Below are positions 15,180-26,814 of a stretch of 64,000 nt of DNA, piece by piece (within the stretch, counting starts at the first letter, position 1; every line of letters begins with the position of its first letter). This DNA is from Quillaja saponaria (Eukaryota > Streptophyta > Magnoliopsida > Fabales > Quillajaceae). A model generated the notes under the pieces. The model was not told the origin of the DNA, made no database searches, and saw nothing but the letters and a program-made list of their open reading frames with translations. The translations under genes and the position numbers were made by a program. The stretch spans positions 17,608,001 through 17,672,000 of the forward strand of contig CM055612.1 in assembly GCA_029379385.1 (NCBI GenBank), given 5' to 3'.

Positions 15180-18100
15180 AATTATAAGAAAACTCTAGAA
15201 GGAACTAAATCCAATTGCTTTCGCTTCTTGGCTACAAAACTTCGATGTAGATTTCCTAAAGTTCGATTAACCACCTTAGTTTGTCGATCCATTTGAGGAT
15301 GTTAAGCACTACTGAAAAACAAAAGCTAGTGCAAAATTGCTTCTATAAACATCTCTAAAAATGACTTAGAAATTTTGTATCCCTATATGAATTAATAGAC
15401 TTAGGAATGCCATGATGCTTAACAATATGATTGAAAAAAAGGTCAGCAATATAAGAAACATTCATAATCTTTTTGTAGGGGATAAATGAGTCATTTTAGA
15501 GAATCTACCAACAACAACGAAAACATAATCAATACCTCTCCTAGTACTTGGCAAACCCACAATAAATTCCATGCTTACATCCTCTCATGGATTCTTTTGA
15601 ATAGGCAATGGAGTGTAGCCGCCAATATTTTGAATTTTAGCCTTTGCAAGTTTGACATATCCATCACCTTTTCTTAAAAAGGCAACATCTCAATAGATAG
15701 TAGGCCAAAAATACTTCTCTTTGATCATTATGACTGTTTTGTCTCTTATAAAATGAATACCTAGTCCTTATGGAATAAAGCTATTTGATAATATATTCCT
15801 AAAGTAAACATTTAGGAATACAGAAGCGAGTTACCTGAAAAAGGAAACCGCCTTAGATGAACAAAATCTTCATGGCTCCACTCTTTGCAAAGATTCCAAG
15901 TAATCCAAAGTCTACATAATTTTCATTCATATCTCTAACAACATTAAAACCTTAAAGATTCACATCTACTAAAAGCATCAACCACTTGATTACATCTTCC
16001 ACTCTTATGCTTTAACATAAATGAATACTCTTACAAGAAAGCCACCAATTAGCATGCCTCATATTTAAACTTATTTGAGAATTAATGTGCTTTACAGCTT
16101 CACGGTAATAATTTAAGATAAATTCCTTTTGAATCAAGTAAAAATGTCAATGACAAAGGGCTTGAACAATAGTATAACCTCCACATTGGAAGTGAAGTAC
16201 TTCTTTCTTACCTCATTTAGCTTTTCACTAAAGAAAGGAATTAGATGTCCTTATTAACTAAGGACATCTCCAATCCCCATATAAGACATATCACAATCTA
16301 CATCAGAAACCTTCTAAAAATCAGGAAGTGCTAGAATAAATACAGTGTAAAACTTTTCTTTTATAAGTTGAAAGCTCTTTTCGGCTTCTAAAGTCCATCT
16401 AAACTATCCCTTATTTAAGCAATTAGTCAATGGTGCTGTAATGGTACTAAAGTTTTAATGAATCAGTGATAAAATGAAGCCAATCCATGGAACTTCTCAC
16501 TTTATGTAAGGTTTTTGGAGTTGGCCATTCTTGGATAGCTTTGACTTTCTCTTCATCCACTTTAATTCCTATAGAAGTCAACCGAAAAAGGCTAGAAAAG
16601 ATAGGCTAGAATTATAAATGAATGCTTCTTAAGATTCACATAAAGCTTTTCACCCCTCAAAGTAGTTAGAACAACACTCAAATATTCTAAATGAGTATCA
16701 TGATCATGACTATAAACAAGAATATAACTAAAATAAACAAAATTAATTCTCCAATGAATGGGTGAAGAGCTTGATTCATTACCCTCATGAATGTACTTAG
16801 AGCATTAGATAGACTAAATAGCATAACCAGTTACTCAAAAAAACCTTCATATCTTGAATACAATCTTCCATTCATCTCTAGGTTTAACTCGAATTTGATG
16901 ATGACCGCTTCTAAGATCTATATTAGAAAATACTTGTGCACCAGTCAACATGTTAAACATGTCATTAATTCTTAGAATTGGAAACCTATCCTTGATGGTG
17001 ATATGACTGAGTGCTCAGCTATCAACATACATCTGCCGAAATTATGTTGTTTTTATAGTAAAGGAAGACTGGAAAACACATAGCCTTAAGCCTTCTCTAA
17101 TATATCCTTTGTTAGAAACTCAATTACTTGCCTCTTCAACTCTTCATGCTCCTTTGAACTTAGGTAGTGAGCTTTATTAGGCAAGCTAGCACTCGAGATT
17201 AAATCAATTTAGGTGCTAAATATCTTTCAAAAGAGGAAAGCCTTTTGGTAGTTCATCAAGAATGACATCTGTGAAGTTTTCTAAAAGAACCTGCAATTCT
17301 TCAGGAATCTCTAGAAGGTGTTCATTTTCTTTAGCATTAAAATATACATAACACACTTCTTTTCACTTTCTTGTACAAAATTTGACAAGGTAAGAAGATT
17401 GTTTACCTCTTCTATTAATAGTTTGGAAAAATTCTTCTTTTCAAATGGTTAAAAAATAATATTAGTTTTTCTCACCTTAAGTGAGTATATATTTCTCCTC
17501 CATCATGAATAAAATTTCCATCAGATTGCCAAGACCTTCCTTAAAAACACATGGCTAACATCCATAGTGCACACCACACTTCATTATTATAATTTTTTTC
17601 CCAAAGAGAAAGAAACAAGACAACACTTTGTTACCTTTACCTCATTACATATCTTGAATTAAGCAAAGCGGTAAAGCTTTGGATATAGCTCGATTTTCAA
17701 CTTAAGCTTGTTCACCATCTTTCAAGAAACAATATTTTCACAGCTGCTACTGTCAATAATAACAGAGCACACCTTGCCATGTGACTTGCATCGAATCTTG
17801 AAAATATTATTCTGAAACCAATCTTCCTTACTTTCATCCTTTGGAGAAGTAAGTGCTCCATGGATCACCAATCATTCGCCATCTTCTAGTTAAAATTTCT
17901 CACGTTCCACATTCTTTTTAATGTCATATTTTGGCTCTCCCAAGTCACATACTGCTGGTCTTCACTTTCTTCATCAATAAGAGCTACATGAGCTTCATTT
18001 TGCCTACTAGGACATTCATTCATGTAGTGACCAGCTTAACCACACTGGAAACAAGTAATGGATGGACTAGAACATTCTATTTGTCCCCCTAAACAATTAT

Positions 18101-18885
18101 TAAATGCTTGTTTAGCTTGATTGTTGCTATTATCACCTAGCTTTGAAGTATTCTTTCTGGTATTAGAAGGCTCACCCTTAGAAGGATAAAAGCTACAAAT
18201 AGAAGCATGCTTCTTAGGGACCATTACTAGAAAGTTTAGCCTCAACTTTCAAGGCTAATTTATAAGAATCATTTAACTTCCCCAATTGCTAAATTTCAAC
18301 TTCATCTCGAATAGCCAATTTTAACAAGTCCAACATACATAGCCATAAGTTTCTCTTTCGTCACTTGAGCATTATTTCGAGCCATCAACTTGTAAAAATC
18401 CTTCGTGTAGTCTATGACACTCTTGTAACCTTGGTAAAAGTTTTTTAATTGAGATAAAATACTTTGGACAAAATCCAACGGAAGAAAATTCTCTTGAAGC
18501 CTTGTCTTCATCTTTTCCTAAGAACTTGTCTTAGGCTTTCCTTTTCGAAGATGCAACTCTTGCACCTTAGTCCTACCATGTAAAGCATACTTATGAAGAC
18601 GAGTTGCCATAATCTTCACTCTCTTAGTTCTTAAGAGTTTCTTTATATTCTACGAATTTATCAATAAAACTATGCCAGTCAATAAATTTCTTAGGCTGAA
18701 GTCAGCCATAAAACTCCAGTAAATCGATGTTAATGTTGTCATACAAAAATCTATTTATCATCACTCTTACTCATTGATTAGAATATGAGTTTACATCACT
18801 GCTTTCATCACTAGAATAACCACGACTTGAAGCTCGCTCGTTACGAGTCTCTTAATGTTCAAGACATACGGTAAGTTCCACAACT
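15180..18885 (-). mobile_element. Ty3/gypsy element, internal region, decayed
   Basis: Read on the minus strand from 18.85 kb down: gag (18302-18511 is an open piece), a CCHC zinc knuckle at 18012-18053 (CFQCG, a stop, then AGHYMNEC), a protease region near 17750, and RT with ITIKDRFPILRINDM and VFSNIDLRSGHHQIRV around 16860-17010. RNase H and integrase remnants continue to about 15180. Stops and frameshifts are frequent. The right edge meets an LTR starting TGATGCA at 18886. The left LTR was not found; the element stops at the copia fragment. Confidence 0.8.
18012..18053 (-). pseudogene. CCHC zinc knuckle of gypsy gag
   Basis: The spacing C-x2-C-x4-H-x4-C is intact, but a stop codon replaces one residue after the second Cys. 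This fixes the orientation of the element (minus) and marks the gag to protease boundary. Confidence 0.8.
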
Positions 18886-18970
18886 TGATGCAGGTCAGGC
18901 AGACACCAAATGAAATCCAAGGACTGGTAAATCCTTAGAGAGGGAAGATAACCTAAGATGCCACTAGACT
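18886..18970 (-). repeat. gypsy LTR, left part (split by hAT insertion)
   Basis: Begins TGATGCAGG and aligns with the start of the LTR at 25064 through AATGAAATCCAAG, AGAAGATAAC and GATGCCACT. The alignment stops at 18970 and resumes at 24141, so the LTR is interrupted by about 5.2 kb. Confidence 0.75.
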
Positions 18971-20639
18971 AAGGGTTAGGCATGTGCATTCGATGCCTAC
19001 TAAACTCACCTGACCCTGACCCAACCCTTTTTCTTTTTTTTTTTATCGATTTTAATACGTAGTCGATATTGTTCAGGTATTCAAAATTTCTATCATTGGG
19101 TTGGGTTTTAGATTTTTTTTATGAAACCCTACTTTGAACTCGAACCTAATCGAACATTAATTAAAATAAGCCCAATTGCCAATTTGTCCTAGCCCAAACC
19201 CTTAGGCCCATTTTGACTTCTTACTCCATCTCCTAGTCTTATACTCCCAAGTCCCAATCCTAGTCACTCTCCCTTACGAGTCAATAGTCACGATTCCTAA
19301 TAACCCTAACTCATACTTAGTCGACTGCCAAACTCATTCAACCTCCAAGGTCTGAGATTCTCATCGTTTAACTGTCAGTTGAGTCCCCATTGGCCAAATG
19401 CAAGCCTCCACCCTGCAGGGTTCATGAGCCAGAAAGTCAGTTAGAAACCTCAAGATGAGTTACTGAGTTATGAACTTTGATTTCTGGCTCCAGCAAGAAG
19501 TGTGGACTGTGAAGTTCTTCAAGATTCATTGTAAGAAGCATGGATTTCTTCAAGTCATTAACAAGTATGGATCTTTTGATTTTCAACTTCTTCATTTTCT
19601 TAAATTTCATGTGTTGCATTCACTGTATTCGAAGTAGAGTGACTTGGGTCTTACGGTTTTATGAGGTTCAAGGCTAGAATATTGTACTCAACAGCTGGAA
19701 TTGAACTAATTTATAAGAAAATAAGAAAAGGAAATATGACCAACAAAGAATAAATGAAGACTTGACTAGGTAACATTTTGTACTTAACTGAATTGGACAA
19801 TATATGTTTTATGTTAATGACCTACTTTCCACTATTATGGATGTTCATATAATGCAACTAAACATTGAAGAGTGACAATTTTATTCCTCTAGTTTTTTTA
19901 AAATAGCAAAAATTTATTAGTAACTTCTATCAAATTCTACACACAAGAAGTTATCTATCTGTGAGCTAATTAAACTTCTCCATCTTCTTTATCATCAATA
20001 GTAATTTTCTTTCATTCTTTTTCTAAAAGACTATTATATAGTCTGTAATATTATATATAAATATGACTAAGCTCAGAAAGACATTTTGTCATGTAGCATG
20101 AGTGCCTTCTTGAATGGTATAACCACTACTTTATTGTAGAGAAACTCATATGGCTCAGAATAAATCAAAAGGTCTACTTTAAGGAATGATTAAACCTATC
20201 TCATACCAATTCATTTTCTTTTTTACTTTGGGTTTATGGGCTTAATGTTTTTCTTTTTGGCTTAAAAGAATGGAATGTGCTAGTTGCTTTATTAGTTAGT
20301 AGTAAACTATAACCTATAAAGCAAGTTCTTTCCCTTTTTTTTCATTTTCCAATAAAATGGTTGAAAACCTATTAATCTGCAATGTTCTATCATATTCTTT
20401 ATTAAGTATTACGAATGAGACAATGACTAATCAACTTCCATATTTACCATACAACTCTCTAAATTGACTATATATTAAGCTTAAAATTGTGGTTTCAGGC
20501 TATCTTAAAAATAATATGTCAGGATTAGCCTAATTTAGAAGTAACAAGGTAATGATAAAGCTTACATAACCATCAACCTTTTTACCAACCTAGGTGCTGC
20601 TATCATATGGATAGGACTGAAAGTGAAGTCACATACCCA

Positions 20640-20880
20640 TGCCCCTTTGTATTCTCTTTTTGTTTTGTGCACTACTTGACATTTATGGTTTGCTACGCAT
20701 TTGTATTTCTGGTATGCTGTGTATTTATGTTTATGGTCTGCAGTGTATTTATGTTTTTGTTGCATATTTATATTAATTGGTTTGCTACTATTTATTTTAA
20801 TTGCTTAGCTGCATATTTATGTTTCTGTTGCGTATTTATGTTAAGTAGTCTATTGTGTATTTATGTTAATTGGCTATATG
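20640..20880 (+). repeat. degenerate tandem repeat inside the hAT element
   Basis: Units built around TGTATTTATGTT (TATTTATGTTTNTGTTGC, TGTATTTATGTTAATTGG and similar) recur about every 25-40 bases. The open frame across it is a by-product of the repeat. Subterminal repeats of this sort can be transposase binding sites, but that is only a possibility here. Confidence 0.6.
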
Positions 20881-20929
20881 TTTTAGTTACATTTTGTTTT
20901 CCAGTAGTTAACAATAATTATGTAAATGT

Positions 20930-23010
20930 TAGATTTTGCAACAATAGTGAATCCAAATCTTGTAAATGATGATTATGTTGAAAGTGAAGATGATGCAATA
21001 TCAATACCTTATAAAGAAACAATGAGACCTATTAATCTTAAGAGATCAGTCAAATTGGAAAAATTCCTGAAACAGAAAAAAATCAAATGCATAGAAACAT
21101 TTTGATGTAGATATAGAAAGTTTGGATGGGGATTATCTTGTGGCTGCATGCAAGTTGGGAACCATAAAAAGTTTCATAGTAAGAACCATATAACAAGTAA
21201 TTTGACTAATCACTTGGCAAAATGTATAAAGTATCAACTTAGTTTTCATCAAAATGGACAAAAAGAATTAGGTTAAGGGCCTAAACAATGTGGGGATTGA
21301 TAGAGATAATATAGGAAAAAATGAGTTATTGCTAGTTGCATATAGTGACAAGGATGTTAGGAAGGGCTATAGTGGTTTACATAGTATAAAGGTGAGTTGT
21401 TATTTAGGCATGTGGAGAGGTATGCTGTTCGATATTTGTTGTCTGTCATTATACCTCATTTTTGTCCTTCATCTTGAACATCGGTTGCTAGGGATATATA
21501 TTCAATTTACTTGGACAAGAAATTGAAGTTGAAAAACTCTGTTTATGAGGACAAAGGGAAGAGTTTGCCTTACTATTAACACTTGGACTTTAGTTCAAAA
21601 TTTGAATTATATAAGTCTCACTGTACACTTTACTGATGATGATTGAAAACTTAAAAAAAAAAAATTATGAACTTTTACTTGATTGATAGTCATAAGTGGT
21701 GAGCAAATAGAGAAGACGAAAGAGAAGTGTCTTGTAGATTAGAGGATTGAAAGAGTTTTTACAATCACGATTAACAATTCCTCTTCAAATGAGGTTGACC
21801 TTAATTACTTGAAGAGAAAATTTAATAGATAGGGGTGGGGCAGTTTTAAAGGGTGACTATATACATATTTGATGTTGTGTTCACATACTAAACTTGATTG
21901 TACCTGATAAATTGAAGAAGGCTCACCCCTCCATTACTGCAATTTAAAATGCTATGAGATAAGTCAGATCATCTCCTTGAAGGCAAGCCAAAAGTAAAGC
22001 AGCCGTAGAGAATAAGAAGGTACCTTCTAAATGTTTGGTTTGCCTTGATGTCCTAACTAGATTGAAGTACTCTACCTATATGATGCTAGATATGTTGAGA
22101 AGTTTCGAAGTGCTTTTATGAGGTTAGAGGAAAAGGATGAATGGTATAAGGTTTGGTTTAAGAAGAGTGACAAAAAGAAGGATAAACATAAACATAAGGA
22201 AAAGGAGAAGGAGAAAGCCAACAAGATTAATCCTCCTAAATATGAGGATTGAGAAATTCAAGAGTTTTCATTCAGTTTCTTAGAACTTTATATGATGTAA
22301 CATTGAATTTTTCTTGCACATTGCATGTAAAATCAAATGCATGTTATCATAGAATTGAATTGGTAGAATTTGAATTGAAAGCTTGGTGTTTAAGTTCAAA
22401 TCATATTTTGCAGTCTACGACATATAGCATGATGAAGAAATATGAGAACTATTAGAGCTTGCCAAATTTAATTAATCCCTTAATATATCTAGCAACTGTT
22501 CTTGATCCCATATTTAAACTTAAATATTGTCTAGTAGACTTTTGATGAGGTTTTTGATACAATCACATCCATAGATATCTGTATGAGGGTTCGAGAATCA
22601 TTGAATAGGTTATATGTTTTTTTTATAGTTTGTTACAAAGAAAAATAAGGAATCAAGCCAGTAAGGGTGAGTCTTTTCATACAAATACAACTGCTTCAAA
22701 CCATGCTAATCTCCCTTTCAGCACAGAATCATGTCATGGAAATCGAGAAAAAGGGTAAGGTTAAGTGTTGAAGTTAAAATAGAAGTAGAATTGTATTTGG
22801 AAGAGCAAACTACTAAGACAGATGAAGATTTTGACCTTTTGCTTTGGTGGAAAGTAAATGTAAGTAAGTTCAAGATTCTCTTATTGACTTGCACGTGTTG
22901 TATCAGTAATATTCGTGTCTTGCATGTGTTGTATTAGCAACGTCCGTGTCTACTGTCACTTCTAAACCACTTTTTATTACGGCTAGGTGTGTGCTTGATT
23001 GTTTTAGGGG
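20930..23010 (+). pseudogene. hAT transposase (BED finger, Ac-like), broken
   Basis: Family landmarks appear in order on the + strand with several frameshifts and stops. A BED-finger end with LTNHLAKC is at about 21200. HIRCCVHILNLIV and VRSSP lie near 21870-21980, then LDVLTRLKYSTYMML at 22050, FYDVTLNFS and a YLATVLDPIFKLKY block at 22270-22540. The dimerisation region follows: EVELYLEE and FDLLLWWK at 22770-22860, then VSTVTSKPLFITARCVLDCF up to about 23010. It is non-functional as read. A roughly 30-bp local duplication around TTGCA(C/T)GTGTTGTAT (22890-22950) breaks the dimerisation domain. Confidence 0.85.
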
Positions 23011-24140
23011 TTCTTGTTCCCAAAAATTGTAGAAAGACTCATTTTCTTAGAAAATTGGTTGTCTCCATGATGCATCCACTATTGAAATTGCTGGCGTATT
23101 GGATAATATAATAAGTTCACTTCCATTGAAGGAAGTATGCATAAATTGTTCATTTTCTTGTTTTTGTTTCTAGTTTACTATTGAAGTATGCTAATACTAT
23201 TTTTTTATGTTGTAAAAGCCTCATCTTCAATGATTGAATTTGAAGCAATGCCTATTATCAGTGAATAGATTTAAATGTATAGTATAAAACCTTTATCTTT
23301 ACTATTTATTAATTTTATTATGCTATTAGTTCAAATAAGTATTATTTTTAAATTAACATATCTTTTCAATTTTGTTTGCTAATTTGAAAGAAACTGATAT
23401 GGTTGATGCTTGAACTTAAAGAGTTGAGCCTAAGTTGTTTTTATGTTTCTGCTTAAGAATTATTTTTATTTGAATTATACTAGCAGTAGAAGTTGTTTAT
23501 TTAGTTTGTATATGGATTATGGATTGTAGCAAGTTTGCTTAATTGCTTAAGTTTTGGCAGGCTCATGCTTATGGATTGATAATGACAACTTATGTTTCGC
23601 TATTTGCTTATATATTTATCATTTATGTTTTACTTGCTTATATTTTTGTTTATGGATTGCAATATGTATATGTATTTGCTTAATTGGTTAAGTTGTGAGA
23701 GGTTAATGGTTATGGAATTGAATCAATTGATAATGGCAACCTTGTGTGTACTGCGTTGCTTATGTGAATCTGTAATGGCAGGAAAAAAAATATATATTAG
23801 GCCAGTCTATATTTGTTTAATTGTAGCTGCAAGGGAAAAAAAAACACTTGGGCTAAACTTGTTTATTTAAAATGCTTAAAATAGCCTTAATCCATTAAAT
23901 ATGTGTCCAAAAAAGCGAAAAAAAATTATTAAAAAACTCACTTTTATTATGGGCTTCAAATTCTCAAGGCCTAACCCAGAAAATCAAACCTAAACCCGAC
24001 ACGACCCTACCCGACATCCAAGATTCTTTGTCAGCATCAACTACACTACACAGTCAGCTTTGGACGGGTTTGCAAAATTTGAACCTGATTTTCTCTAGTC
24101 GGCTCCATTTACCCCAAAATCTGACCCGATGCATAGGGTT

Positions 24141-24569
24141 ACTGGGGGTAGTAGTAAATGTCACTCGAACACTACTAATTACAGATGGCACACAACGCGA
24201 CCAAGCCACATGCTCGATTGTTTAGGAGGAATCATTCAACTCCAAGCAAGAACACATTAGCTAAATAACTTAGCTCAATAATCTCTATTTTTTTATTCGA
24301 GACTCAAGAACACACACATATACTATAGTAGTCTTAGAACAACCTTGTAAAAATAGGTGACTTTCAGGACTCTTAAATATAGTTAACCAAAGGCATTAAC
24401 TAAGACACATAGATTTTAGGACTACATAACTAAAAGAGAAATATTAATGACACCTGGATAATAGCAAAGGAACCAAATTTATTGACCATATTAATTTATT
24501 AGAAGACTTTATTTTAATATACCTATATTATTAGGACTTTTATGATATCATGGAGATGCTCCTGCATCT
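24141..24569 (-). repeat. gypsy LTR, right part
   Basis: Continues the LTR broken at 18970 and aligns with about 25132-25555: ATTCAACTCCAAGCAAGAAC, AAAGGCATTAACTAAGA, ATAGATTTTAG and ATTAATGACACCT are shared. It ends GCTCCTGCATC. To its right, on the minus strand, lies a gypsy pol end with a CTCGGGAG purine tract. Confidence 0.8.
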
Positions 24570-25063
24570 TACTCCCGAGGTTGAAAAAGAATTTGTCCTC
24601 GAGTTTGAGATTTTGAAACTGAATTTCATTACTCAATTTCTTGACTAGAAGTTGATGATGAAGACCACCAAGTGCTAACCCGCTCAATGTCAATTCTTTT
24701 ACAATCCAATTGAATGTTGTAATCGATAGATTAGAGTATCTTTATTGAGTCGTGAAATAAAAATTCAGCAAAACTATCCTGAAAGAAATGGATCATGATA
24801 AGAGTAATCTAGGAAATATTATTCATGCTCACCCATAATTTTTTTCAAAGATTTCTCTGAGAAGTACATGAGGATTGGATCATGGTGATTTAAGTTTTCA
24901 AAATCAAACATGTATCTTCAATATCTTCAAGCTTCTCATCATTGGAGATTCCAATTATATCTCTTTCCAAAGCATTGAAATTTAAATTAAATATTCATAG
25001 GGTAGCCATCGAATCCAATGCAACACCAGGGGATTACTTAGAGTCTAGGCTCTGATATCAACT
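24570..25063 (-). mobile_element. internal remnant of a deleted gypsy element
   Basis: About 0.5 kb between two LTRs. Next to the left LTR is a polypurine-like tract (minus strand CCTCGGGAG) after the usual acidic pol C-terminus. Next to the right LTR is a primer-site-like TGATATCAGAGCC (minus strand, 25049-25061), a one- or two-base variant of the initiator-Met site. Most of gag-pol has been lost. This shows which LTR is 5' and which is 3'. Confidence 0.7.
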
Positions 25064-25555
25064 TGATGCAAACCAAGGAGCCTGAAATGAAATCCAAGAG
25101 CCAGTAAGTCCTTGGAGAGAGAAGATAACTTGGGATGCCACTCAATGTGGGTAGCAGATATCACTCGACACCACTAATCGCGGATGCCACTCGATGCTAC
25201 TAATCGCAGATGCCACTCGAAGCTACCATGCCGCACGCTAGATTGTTTATGAAGAATCACTCAACTCCAATCAAGAACACAATTGCTGAATAACTTAATA
25301 ATTTTTATTATTCAAAACTCAAACACACCATATATATATATATTAGTCTTCGAAAAATCTTGAATATTTTTCTCTTAAAACTCCTAAGTACATTAATCAA
25401 AGGCATTAACTAAGATACATAGATTTTAGACTACACAACTACAAAGAAATATTAATGACACCTAGCAAATGAACCTAATGCGTTGACTAATATTAATTCT
25501 TATTATACCTATACTATTATGACTTTTAGAATATCACGGAAATGCTCTTGCATCA
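25064..25555 (-). repeat. gypsy LTR, complete (492 bp)
   Basis: Begins TGATGCAAACC and ends GCTCTTGCATCA, giving the TGATGCA...TGCATCA inverted ends on either strand. It is the 5' LTR of the deleted minus-strand element. It has a local duplication of the GATGCCACTCGA unit (about 25173-25220) not seen in the other copy. Confidence 0.8.
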
Positions 25556-25951
25556 TAATCTCAAGCACAGTTCAAAGAAATATCATCCTAAGAAATGTTA
25601 ACAACAACAACCAAAATATAGTTTAGCATACATTTCAGTGTTTTACTAGCTACTTAATTCTTTACGTTTATTTTATTGTTTTACTAAATATCCTCTTAAT
25701 TTAGATATTTTTACATTCTTATTGAGAACAAAATTTTTAGATTATGGGAAGGCTGACTACGTTTATTATATTTACTACAAATCTACAATCAATTTCCTCC
25801 ATACGAAGTGCCGTTTAGGGGTGTCCATGCAATTTTGAGAAAAGGGAATACAAAAGTCGTAATTTTATTGTTGAGTACTCCTTCAGTTGACGACTGTACC
25901 TAAACCTTTCCATGAAATTTTTGCTTTCAGGATCCACAACAGAAATTGAAG

Positions 25952-26814
25952 ATGGCCAGCGAAAGTTCCCAAATTTATCACGAGAGGCAAAGATTACAGT
26001 ATTGCCTCTTACACTCTCTCAACAATCTCTTTCAGGTACCATTTTCTCTTTCCTCTGTGTAGCTTTTTCTATTTGCTTCGTTTGTTAAGCGAGAAAATTG
26101 AGAGCAATAGGAAAAAGGGTATTGCCTATACTATGAATCTTCATTCCTAATTATGGGAACCCAATTTGAGAAAACCTAAACTTAGTTCTGTTCATTTAAG
26201 GCTAAAACTTCATTGTTTAAGTTTGAAATACATGGATGATTTCCATTATTTCTCAATTGTTTTGAATATTACTTATTCTTTTAGCACAATTTGTATTTGA
26301 TTTTTTCTGGGTTTCTTATAAATTTCAAAATTTCCCTCTAAAACAGCAAAAGAATGCATTTACTCGAGCAAGCTTGAATGCAATTTGTGAAAAACTAGTT
26401 CTTGAAGAACCTAACAAAGAAACCTGGAAACCGTTATCTATAGTCTTTAAGCCTCATCACAATGCATTGACTGGAAACTATGACATAAATGTTCTAATTG
26501 CTGCTCTAGAAGAGAAGGGAAAGGAAGTAGTCTGGCATGATCGTCGCAATGGATCATCCTCCATTGATCTTGATGCACCTGAAGATACTTTAATGGGGAT
26601 AGTGATTAATGCTTCAGTTAGAAGGATTGCTGGGCTTTGGGACAGTAGGCATTGGGTTGCTTTGAGAAAGATTGACGGGGTTTGGTATAACTTGGATAGT
26701 GATCTTCGTGCTCCTCAATCTTTTAAAGATACAGATGAAGTAAGGGAATTCTTGGATTACATAATTGGTTGTAGTGGAGAGGTTTTGCTTGTCATGAATC
26801 AGAAACAACTGTGA
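25952..26814 (+). CDS. Josephin-like protein (ataxin-3 type deubiquitinase fold)
   Basis: Two exons, 25952-26035 and 26347-26814, join in phase 0 (TTTCAG then GTACC; AAACAG acceptor) to give 183 residues, about the size of a lone Josephin domain. Family features are clear. The catalytic block has Gln13 and Cys18 in QRLQYCLLHSLNNLFQ, the same five-residue spacing as ataxin-3. The second half has the catalytic His130 in SRHWVALRK, then WYNLDS with Asn143 and Asp145. Josephins are cysteine proteases that cleave ubiquitin chains. There are no ubiquitin-interacting motifs, so it resembles the short Josephin-like plant proteins. The start is the first ATG after an upstream acceptor-like TTTCAG at 25930, so a 5'UTR intron is possible. 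It sits downstream of THIC on the same strand. Confidence 0.9.

Larger units (their letters stand above)
18971..24140 (+). mobile_element. hAT-family DNA transposon, decayed, inside a gypsy LTR
   Basis: The insertion interrupts an LTR. The left end holds GGCATGTGCATTCG and the right end, on the reverse strand, CCTATGCATCGGG: an imperfect inverted pair of the form seen in Ac-like hAT elements. Subterminal regions are rich in CCCGAC/CCTGACCC motifs (about 19010-19030 and 23985-24015). It carries a broken transposase at 20.93-23.01 kb and internal tandem repeats at 20.65-20.88 and 23.5-23.72 kb. A clean 8-bp target duplication is not visible, so the ends may be off by a few bases. Confidence 0.7.

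Noticed and set aside
15309..15325. CACTACTGAAAAACAAA as a CACTA end
   Set aside because: It falls within readable gypsy pol sequence on the minus strand, so the match is coincidental.
20607..20969. 120-codon open frame rich in Cys, Phe and Val
   Set aside because: It is produced by the TGTATTTATGTT tandem repeat in the hAT element rather than by coding constraint.
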